A stretch of DNA of 64,000 bases. It comes from Diplolepis rosae. Lineage: Eukaryota > Arthropoda > Insecta > Hymenoptera > Diplolepididae. The stretch covers positions 4,526,001-4,590,000 of the forward strand of contig JAPYXD010000555.1 of the NCBI GenBank assembly GCA_030998225.1, read 5' to 3'. A program made the position numbers and the translations under genes. Below are positions 42,520 through 53,200 of the stretch, piece after piece; within the stretch, counting starts at the first letter, position 1, and every line of letters starts with the position of its first letter. Below the pieces are notes generated by a model, which was not told the origin of the DNA, did no database searches, and was given only the letters and a program-made list of their open reading frames with translations.

Positions 42520-44329
42520 ATTCCAATTTAAATAATTGAAAAACTGGTAAAATCAACCAAATTTTGGTTGTTTTCGAAAAGAAAAAACTAGTTATCTCAT
42601 TAGCCATACATACAGAAACAAAATCTGTCTAGCTCCCTTAGGTGACGCGCGATTCGGTTGTCACGCTTCGCGTTCGGTTTTGTATTCTTTGCAGGATCAT
42701 GTACACTGAGAGGTATCTTATTTCAATAAATGACAAAACTATAATAGATTTTAGTATTTTACGTTTGAAGACAGAGAGAATAGTTTTGTAATATTAACTG
42801 AAGTAGTTCAGTTGATTTTAACGATAAAAACAAAGTTTTGCTATGCCTACTGAAAAGATGTTATCAACTTCCAGTTAGTTTAACTGGGAATAATTTCTGA
42901 AATAGTAAAAAAAACATGTGACGATCGTATTCACGATGTATCTTTTATATTTTCGATTCTTTCCATTAGAAAATGTATAATTATATTATAAATATAAAGT
43001 ATATTTGAGTAAAAAGCTATATAGTAAAATAAAAAAGGTATATAGTATTATATATAGCTAAGAAAGTATATATAAGTGAAAAGCTATATAAGTAATAAAA
43101 TGATATTGTTTTTTGCAAACAATGTTATACAAAATTTCAAGAATAAATTAATCATGAATGACTAGTATAGTAGTATATAATAAGAATTACAAATTTATTT
43201 CATGCATTTTGATTTTGTGTATAATATAAAAATAAAAAAATAATATAAACATATGCCATTATATGTGATCTGTAATAAGGGAAGGAACCTAAGGCTGCAA
43301 AACTCTATTTTATGGTTTTTGCATTTATAAGTAGTTGTTAATTTGTTCTTTCCAATGGACTAATCCAAAAAATCTTAACTAATTTACTTCGTCTGTAATT
43401 AAGCAGCAGTTTACCCTAAAGATAGCGCATTTTTCTCGAGTACCAGTACTCTTTCTAAACTGTACATGAATGATTGCTAGATCAGGAAATTCCTATATCT
43501 ATAAACGAATATGTGATCGAGTAATAGTATACAATGTTTTATAGATCATAGTTTGAATACTTTCAGTAAAGAACCCTTTGTATGCATATAAGCATGCGTG
43601 TATTTTGTGAAAAATGACTGATTCAATTATATTACTTCAAGAATAATGGTATGGCGGAAATAGCGAACCTATATGTCAGTTGCTGTAATGGCAATGCATT
43701 ATGGCTGATCTAAGCAACATTATTTCTGTACCCTGCAATTTTTTCTTTGAGTGATGGTAAAACTAAACTGATGCGTGTTGGCCCTTTCGTTTTTTATAGT
43801 CAAAAAATGAATTAATTGTAACTTATAGGTAGACCTTTACAAACGGTATAGTTTCATGAGGTTTATTGGTGGTGTTGACTTGTATGGTCGAAGATTAACT
43901 TTCTGAGGTTAATCGATCCATTAGCTTGCATTAGTATTATATCAATACATGGTAATAGTGCCTTGATCGTTCTATTGATTCGTAAATCTTCCTATAACTT
44001 TCGTCGATGAAAGTGCAGGACGTGACACAATGGCAAAGGAATTTGTTCAAAAAAATCTACTTGTTGTGATTACTAAATTTCTTTTGCCTATTAATTATGG
44101 TATTTTTAATTAAGTAACAGTTTTAGGGATTTCAAAAACAATTTTGAGATTTAAAAAACATTTCTTGAATTTTCTACAGATATACAAAACTGAACTCTAC
44201 GTTCAGTAATGTGCATTTGGAAAATTGAGTCAGCTGTTTGCCTAAAATTTGATGGAATCACAGAAAATTAATAACAACGAAGTTAACCATGAAACAGTGG
44301 AAAATGTAATAATACATATAGTATATATA
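42520..44329. other. Intergenic DNA between SPH-3 and SPH-4, first part
   Basis: AT-rich. No exon, RNA gene or repeat family recognised. A stretch of GCTATAT and TATATAG words occurs at 43005-43100. Confidence 0.4.
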
Positions 44330-45723
44330 TTGGGTTGTCCCAAAAGTAATTGCCGATTTTTTCATACAAATTAAACACATTTTTTTTAAATACAAGGAAT
44401 GAACATTAATTAGTGATATATTTTCCATTTTGTTCAATGACCTTTTGCCATGTTTAGCGAGTGTCTAAAAAAATTGTGGTGTACTCTCTAAACCTGAATC
44501 AGTGAAATAGTCACTGATTGTATCAGTGAAAATATATCAACTGATGAATCAGTGCCCTGCTTTGATTTCACTGAGGAATCAGTGAACGCGTCACGTGAAC
44601 ATAACTTTTGAATTCGCGAATTCAAAACTTACATCTACACTTTACTGATTTATCGTCCCTTAAAAATAATAATAATAACGTAATTTGGTTTTGGTGTTGT
44701 TTAGCCTAAAATAAACGTGTTCATCGATCGTTAAAATATATTGCTGGTTTTATTACTCCCACCTGAAGATTTCACTGAATCAATAAGTGAGTTCAATCCA
44801 TTTTACTGATTCATCAGTCGAATTTCACTGATTCTCAGTGAAAGACTTATAGCTACTGCCATCAGTGAATAGTCACTGCGAATCAGTGGCCGTTCACTGA
44901 TTCAGGTTTAGAGAGTAGCGTTATGATGGTGAAAAATTACACTTTTACGATTGACCAATTCTGTTCGTTTTTATTTGACCGCTGCTTTCAATTTATTCAG
45001 CTGACGACAGTAGACATCCGAATTAATCGTTTGGTTCCTTGGAAGCAGCTCAAAAAATACCATACCTTTCCAATCCCACCAAACAGACAGCATAATCATA
45101 TTTTGATGCAATTCAGCTTTTGATACTGTTTGTGGTGGTTCATCACGCTTGGGCCATGATCGTTTTCGAACAACGTTATTCGAAACAACCCATTTTTCAT
45201 CACCAGTGATAATTCGTTTTAAAAAAGGATCGAATTCATTGCGTTTAAGATGCAAATCAAACAATTATTTCAATCTATGTGGAATCCAAGTATCAAGTTT
45301 TTTAACGAGTCCAAGACATTGTATATGACGGTCGATTGTTGATTTTGGTATTTTTAACATATCTTCAATCACTCGCACATTTACATGACGATCTGATTCG
45401 ATTATGGCTTTGATTTAGTCATAAAAAAAAAAAACTCACCATACACATCACGTAACTGTTTAGCAGCCTGTGTCGCCTTCTTTCCTTTACGGAAATAAAA
45501 ATTAAAAATATGACGAAAATGCTCGTTTTTACACTCCATCTTAAAGTTAATGCCAAACTAACAATTGTAAACGAAATTACGCGTAATCTGTTTGTAAAGC
45601 AAGCTAAGAGTGACAGATGACAAATTTCAGAAGGAAAAGATCATGACATTGATAGAAGCCATTCAAAAATATGGTCAAAGACATCTATATGCGAAATCGG
45701 CAATTACTTCTGGGACAACCCAA
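44330..45723 (-). mobile_element. Mariner with TTGGGTTGTCCC termini, interrupted
   Basis: Termini TTGGGTTGTCCCAAAAGTAA and its near complement, TA on both sides. The minus strand encodes TGDEKWV and SVWWDWKGMVFFELL (44971-45264) plus N-terminal remnants to about 45540. The C-terminal third is lost and replaced by a nested MITE. Confidence 0.75.
44484..44915. mobile_element. MITE nested in the mariner, rich in CACTGATT words
   Basis: Termini CTCTCTAAACCTGAATCAGT and the complement, TA on both sides. Both outer thirds contain many TCAGTGA/TCACTGA repeats. Non-coding. Confidence 0.75.
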
Positions 45724-45729
45724 TACCTA

Positions 45730-47100
45730 AATAACGATGGTGTGACGTACATCACCCGCAGAATGTAATTCTCATATTGTGCGCGCGAGGACGCATTCAG
45801 TTTGACATCCTGAAATGATGAGCACGTAGCTGCAAGTGTTATAAGATACATTTCGTTATTATATCTGCCATTACAAAATGTCAACAAAATGCGACGTACA
45901 TGAAGATGAAAACAAACAGGAAATATTTTATTATATTTATATATAATACACACGTAATATTTTGATAAAGTGTTCGTCCGTTGCACTTATTATATATTTA
46001 TAATTATTGTAAACACAGAATTTGTAATGTAAACAGGCATCAGCTGGAAAACAATCATGAATTTAATCTATTAAGTAATGAAAATTAAATTCTATTCAAA
46101 TTAAATATATCTTCTTTTTTATTTATACTAAATTTATTAAATTTTATATGGATCAACTCTGATGTTAATATTTTCCTATAGTCAGAGGCATAATAAAAAA
46201 TCTTAGTATTTTTCCAATCAAATTCATGGTTGAATTCTAATTGACGTTCACAGACTACAGATTCAATGTTTTATTAATTTTTTTGTGTATGTTTTAATAT
46301 TAAGTTAATTTTATTATTTTTCTTGTGTGTGAAAATTTTACTATTTGGTGTTTTTTAATTTAATAAAGCCTGATCAGGTTGGCAAACCTATAGCCAACGA
46401 AACATCGCTACAATTTTGACATTATGAAGAGTTTTCTTCTTTATATTTTACCCTCTTCGATCGCAAACCAGCATCTTTTATAATATTAATATGGAGGGCG
46501 ACACTACCATTTCTTCACTTATATGATTTAGTTATAAAATATATGCACCCAGAATAGATAGATAGACCCAGATAGTTAGTTGTTCTTACTGCACATAAAT
46601 AAATGCTTAGTGATAAATAACTTTAAGAAATTTCCAGAAAAATTTTACTTGCCAATTAATATGATAAATACCAATTTATATGAAAATTTAATAACTTTTC
46701 CAAAATTCTTCCGCCATGTTAGATCCGCCATTTTGAATTTTGAAAAACTGACATCGGATTCGTAATCAACAATCCCGAAAATACAAGAGTATAGACTTTC
46801 AAGCAGGCCTGATGAACTTAAGAAAAGTCCGCCACATTGGATCAGCCATTTTGAATTTTTGAAAACTGACTCCAGATTCGTGATCAGCGACCCTAAATCG
46901 CAAAAGCATTAGTATCGACTTGTTAACTTTAACAGCCCTTTTCTCGAAAATGTGTTTTCGGACAATAGGTCTATTTAACTGTCCCGGTCACATATATTAA
47001 TATGCGTTGCATGTTGTGACGCTCAGATATGGGACTGAATTGATGACGTGTACGTCTTATCAGGTGAGAAGAAGATCTGGGTATTGACACACAGATCTGA
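45730..47100. other. Intergenic DNA upstream of SPH-4
   Basis: AT-rich. No gene recognised. Holds the hammerhead-like hairpin at 46366-46412 and two diverged direct repeats near 46700-46760 and 46820-46890 (CGCCA, ATTTTGAATTTT, AAACTGAC). Confidence 0.45.
46366..46412 (+). repeat. Second hammerhead-like hairpin motif
   Basis: CTGATCAG, then a perfect 6-bp stem GTTGGC and GCCAAC around a 9-nt loop, then GAAACATC. Layout as at 34370, but the core has C for G in CTGATGAG and stem III is not evident. Confidence 0.35.
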
Positions 47101-47125
47101 GGGAGTAAATGCAAATATCGTGCAA

Positions 47126-47140
47126 TCAGTTGCAATCAGT
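47126..47140 (+). promoter_or_regulatory. Duplicated initiator-like motif of SPH-4
   Basis: TGCAATCAGT occurs twice in tandem (47121-47140) at the place of the single initiator in SPH-1 and SPH-2. The conserved TATA-like element is not visible, so this promoter differs from the others. Confidence 0.4.
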
Positions 47141-47158
47141 GTCATTAGTGGTGTAACA

Positions 47159-47216
47159 ATGTGGAAAATCATCGCTTCTTTCCTCTACTCCTTTACAACC
47201 ATTTCCAATGCATCTG
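47159..47216 (+). CDS. SPH-4 exon 1: signal peptide
   Basis: 58 nt, conserved leader, donor GTTAGT (weaker than the GTGAGT of SPH-2 and SPH-3). Confidence 0.78.
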
Positions 47217-50200
47217 GTTAGTGTAAATTTAAAAAATAATAATATAATATGTATAAATAACGACTTGACAGTCTTTGAAGGCTGGAAGACGAACCAGAAC
47301 TGTAAATATCATATAAATTATATATTTTATCAATGGATATAGCGCGTCTTGTTGTGCCATTGTGGCATGTGACTTTGCAATGGTAAACTTTTACAAGTTG
47401 TAGTGCCAAAAGTCAGATTTCTGAAAAAAGAATTTTTCGTATGATTTTTAGACTTGAAATGATGTTATCAGTCATGTCTTATGAAAGAAAGAACATTATG
47501 TTATAAAAACAAATTTAGAACTTACTAAAAATAATACTTTTAATACAATTTTCTGTAATATAATTTTTCCTTACTATCGCTTCTTACCATTTTTTAAAAA
47601 AATGATTGGATTTCATAAATTATGGCTTATGTTTTTTGGAAAACATTCTCTACAACCCTACTGTTTCCACTTTTAAAAGTAAAGTTTTCAATTGCGGAAA
47701 CGGTGGAAAATTCTTTTAAAAGAAATATTTTCAATAAACCATGATTGATGAAAGTCCAAACGTTTTTAAAAAATTCGAAAAAAGCGATAGTAAAGAAAAA
47801 TTCTATTATAGAAAACATTATTACAAGTATTATTTGATGTGCCACCGGCGCGCAAACTCGTTTTTTCGCTACAGTTAACGGTAGCGCATTGTAGTATATT
47901 GCGCTGCAGGGGAATGAAATGTAAAAATTCAACTGCGCATGCGCCTATAGCCATGCAACGGAGCACAATCTTCTTCTTATTCTTCTTCTTCTTCGTACAG
48001 CGTTAGCACCCTACTGACAAAGCCTTGTACATTTGAACTGCGAATGCTCTATTACAACACGCTACTACTACACAAGATCGATAAAATCAAAATGGCCGGG
48101 ACTAGTTGCGAAATATCAAGTGTAATGATTAGTGCCGCAAACAACTACAATACTAGATTAGACTCGATTGTACGCATAAAAACTCGTATACGCACCGAAG
48201 TCACATAATTGTATATTACGTGCCTAGGCGCACAATGAGGGTTATTGCGTGACGAGCGACAATGCTCGCAGGACTGATCGCGCCTCGGGTTCGTCTCGGT
48301 TTTGTCTCGGCTTCGATCTCCTGCGAGCATTGTCGCTCGTCACGCAATAAACCTCATTGTGCGCCTAGGCACGTTACTATTACCTAAGTTTTGAATTTTT
48401 TTAATAAAAAATAATGATTTTCCTTTCATAAGACACGCCTGATAATATCATTTCAAGTCTTATAATTATCGAAAAACTTTATTTTCGAGAGGCTTGATTT
48501 TTGGCACGGTATTGTGAACCAAAATGAATTTGAAAAAAGATCTATTATTTTATCGCAAGAATTTATAGCAGGATTCAAAGAAGTTTTATGGAAAATTTCA
48601 GATAATTTTGTTTTACAGTTTAAGCCTAAAAATACAAAAAATATTTTAAAGCGCACGTGCCGACGTTTCTAATAGACGCTTTAAAGGTCAAAGCAGGCAG
48701 CAAGATAATAATAAAGATATTCTTCTGTTCATTCATTTAAGTAACCGATAAAATACATTTTCAAGAATTTAATTTCGCTTCAAATAATATAATATATTAT
48801 ACTTGAATATATTCTTCCCTCAATTTTATAAAGTTTCTTTGTATTATTTCAGGAATGCAAAAATTAATAGTTTAAAAATCTGTGATATATATGTTGTAAC
48901 ATAGATGTTACGGTCATGTGGGGACAGGGGGACGCGAGGCTGCAGGGGACGGTCCTGGGCCCGAAAGAGGACGAGATCCACCGAGAAACCTCGAAGGGAC
49001 GAGTCTTCGTTGGTTGTCTTCGTTGGTTGTCTGTCGTTGATTTGTCGCCAACGAGGTGCAAGTGTCGTTCGGCCGTTACATCCTTTCACGCTATTTTGTT
49101 TGACCGAGAGTTTTAGTCCGTCTTCGGTTTTGTCTGTCATAATTCGGGACCGATTCACTGTAGGTTACAATAAAGTGGTTTACAGTTTTTAAGTGCCTGT
49201 GTCAAGTGTTTTCCCCCCTAACTCACGGCATCCTTTTCCTCACCCCCCCCCCCAATCCCGGATAACAACCTCGTTTTAATGTGATATAGTAAGGGCTCGA
49301 TTATTAATTTTAAAAGAAATTTTAATTCCTCTCTACTAATTTAGAAAATATTGAGAAAATAAATTTGAAGAGAAATTAAATCCTGAAAAATCTATTGAAA
49401 CATGTGAAGAATTCAAAAAAACAATATCTATATTCACTAGTCAACAAAATGTGAGCTATGTGTTCATGAAATGAGATATATAATTTCCAAAGTAGTTTTC
49501 TGTGTTGAATATTTGCAATATTTACCATGTTCACAGAGTTTACTGTATTTACAGTGTGTAAAATATATCTTCTTTATTATTGGTTGTTAGCTTCTGTCGA
49601 AAAATTGACAATTTTTTTCGCGCCGTATATTTTCTAAGCAGACTTCAACGAAAGTTATTATAAGCGTCTTGATTTACTCATGAAGTGGTTAAATTTGCAA
49701 TTTATAGCTATCTTTATTTGTTGCAGGATCAAATTCTGTATTGCTAGAAAATAAAGTACTGCCAGCAAGAAACTACAAGTATGTCGGCGAAGAAGAATTA
49801 CAATTTGTGGTTTCTGTAGGAGTTTTTAAGGATGCAAATTATATACACGTATGTTTAGCAGTTATGATCACAGGATTAAACGGAATAACTTCCGGAATGT
49901 GTGGCGACTATGAGTAATTATTTATAAAACATATATTCATACATATATTTGATTGTAAAGGGTAAATTATGACAAAGGTGAATGTTGATGTAAATTTCGA
50001 AAACAGTGAGAGAGCAGGTTACAAAAGAAAAACTTCTTTGAATATACGAGGTGTGTCCGAAAAGTATCCGACCTGCGTTTATATCTTCGCGACAGAACGC
50101 TCGATTGGCCTCTGCGGCGCATGAGCGTAACCAGTAGTCCCTCAAGAACTCCCTGAACCCCGTACTTACCGGCTGGACGCCTTGGGTCGCGCGCAGCGTG

Positions 50201-53200
50201 TGTTTATGTCCAACGTGCTTTTTCCGTTCATCGCATTTGTTTACAGTTGAAAATGAAAGAAAGAACAGATCAATGAATTTGCATCAAGTTTTGCTTCAAT
50301 CTCGGCAAGAGTTGTACGGAGACGATTGAAATGATACAGAAAGGCCTTTGTGGACGAAAGTATGGGCATAACACAGATAAAGGAGTGGTACAGGCGGTTT
50401 AAAAATGGTACGTCAAAGTCGGAGCCATTTCAAGTCAATGCTGATTATTTTTTTCGATTGTGAGGGTGTTGTGCACTACGAATTTGCTTCAAGAGGTCAG
50501 GCGATCAACAAAAAATATTACGTTGAAGTTCTGAAAGGATTGCGTGATGCCATGAGAGCTCCCTGCGACTTTTGGATGTTCCTAAAATTGAAAATGGCGC
50601 TCAAAGGAAAGCGGTTCGACGACATCGAGACGATTCAGAGTAATGCGACGCGCGAGCTGAAGGAAATTCCAAAATCTGCGTTCGAGGACTGTTTTAAGAT
50701 GTGGAAGCACCGCTGGGAGCATGTGGTTAAATCAAATGGGGACTACTTCGAAGGATGCCACGGTCCGGATGACGAAAAATAGCATCAACGCGGAGATATG
50801 AACGCAGGTCGGATACTTTTGGACACACCTCGTATATTTGCATTTTATAAATCGTGCAACGTTGCAATTTAAACGTAACCATCATTGAGAAACTATGATA
50901 TGCGTTTCTTGTACTTTGTTGATTTAATAATATTTTTAATGAATAATATTCATGGTTTTATACAGCTGACTTGATTTCACGTACGCCTCCAAGCTAGTTG
51001 TGTGTGTGTGTGTGTATCGAATACCCACAGCAGACAAGCTGATGAAGAAAGGGAACAGTGTTGCCGGGTTGCAGTGTTCGCAGAACGTGGACGTAAACGG
51101 CCCCCACCATGGACCCTACCAGCTCATGGCTTCTTCCTCGCTCCACTGCCATAGGTTGGTTGAATGAGGAAGACACAATGAGCTCGAAGCATCTATGGTG
51201 AGGGCCGTTTACGTCCACGTTCTGCGAACACTGCCAGGTCGCGATACTGTTACGTTTATCCGTTTGAAAGTGACTGAAATTTTCCATGTTTTTCATTAGA
51301 TCATCTATAAAACTACACGATAGAAAGATTTGATGTTTTTTTTAAGAATTTGTATTTTGAAGAAACACAAATACCGAAATTGTTTAAATTTCTCTACCAG
51401 AGCGTTTAATAACTACAAATTAAAATATAACAAAATGAAAGCTTATTACCATAAGTAGATGCAATGGAACTGGTCAAAAAAGGCGTCACAGTGTAAATTG
51501 TAGAACGCACTGTGGAGTTTGTGTCATTTTGCACACACTTCAGTACGTTTAGTTGTCAGTTCTATACTTCCAGAAGATGATACATAAGCTAATGTACCTG
51601 GAGCTCTCGTGATTCGTACAATTTTGAAAGTTGATCACCATGCCTCTGCGCTACGCGTCTCAACTGTCCATTCAGCTTAAAACGGTTTTTTTCTTTTTAT
51701 TACTTTAAGCGTGCGTAGCCGACAGGCTTAATCGGTAGAGTAGTATGCGTTAGTTATAAGTAAAGGGAGTTCGAACCCGCAGTGATTAGGAATAATTTTA
51801 ATATCGTTTCAACAAGCAATTATATGTGTAGTGTTTGCCACAGTGAGTTAGTGTACCTTGGTCGCTTGACTTCCAATCATAATGCTTGCATATGAATCAT
51901 TTATTGAATTCTCATCCTAGATCTGAAAAGATAGACTCGTTTCGGAATGAGGTCCGAAATGATAGCAGTGAAATCGAAGACTTTGAAACCCATTTTATCC
52001 GTGCAGTATAGATGTACGTACTAGCCTAGTACCTGTTTGCAGTACCGTAACAGTACACATTTATATCAGAGTGTTGAGATTAATTCATTCGAACCAAATA
52101 TTCTCCATTATCATCGCCAATGTTTTGCCATTTTCCGGGTAGAACCATGATTCCATCAGTATTGAACTTCCGTGGTTTCTGGTTGAGAAACTGAATCAAG
52201 TGTTTTTTACAGGCATCTCTGGAAGCTAGCTCCGTTCCATGAAGAGAGTTCTGCAAAGATCGAAACAAATGGTAGTCTGAGGGTGATATGTCTGGGCTAT
52301 ACGGTGTATGCATCAAAACTTCCCAGTTAAGGTCTCTTATAATTTTTGGCGAGTCATCAAAGATGTGTGTGTGCGTCGGTCCATCTTTTTTTTCCACACT
52401 CAATTCATGAGTGACCCAAACATCGAGTTTCTTTTCTAACACAACCTTTTGCAAATGATTTAAAACGGGTTGATGATGAATTTTATCGAGAATTTCATCA
52501 CTTATTTCGGTAATTGGTCGACCGGAACGAGCTCATCTTTGACATAGAAATTTCCAGAACGAAAGTGAGCGAACTATTTGTGTACTGCTGATTTTGATAC
52601 AGCATCTTCACCACAAACACCACAAATTTAATCACAAGCCTGCGATGCCTTGTCGCCTTTGTCGAAGTGGTATTGTAAAATATAGCGAATTTTCTCTTTT
52701 TTCTGATCCATTTTTAAACTTTAATAACTTTTGATACAATATACCGATTTCAATATAATTTTGCGTGAGAAAAGCTTCAAGTGTCATCTTTCGAATGCGC
52801 GTCTAGTGATTTTCATGCGACTAGTGGTAACTGAGTTATATTTGCTTCTATGTAACTCCATCTGTCGGAAAACGCCACGAACTTTTTCAACAAACCAATA
52901 TTATAATTCACGATCATTCTTTCCTCTAAATAATTCTGTATGGGTATTGGCATTTCTCTATTATCTATGGTAGATGAATTTGCTGTAGTTTTTTTTTGTT
53001 ATAAAATAAAAACAAATTTTGACTCTTAAATAATTTAAAAAATTTACGTTGTTAATTGCTATTACTTTTTAGAGATGTATCATGCAATATTGTGTCTCAA
53101 TTGCAGCTATTATGCAAAGAGAGCAGGATTGATTCAAAGTGAGAAGAATCTAACTGAAGAAAATCGTACAAAACTTTATGTCAATACCAAGAGACCTATA

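Noticed and set aside
48844..49192. Overlapping frames on both strands at 48844-49192
   Set aside because: They lie wholly in the GC-rich LTR-like segment, where stop codons are rare by composition.
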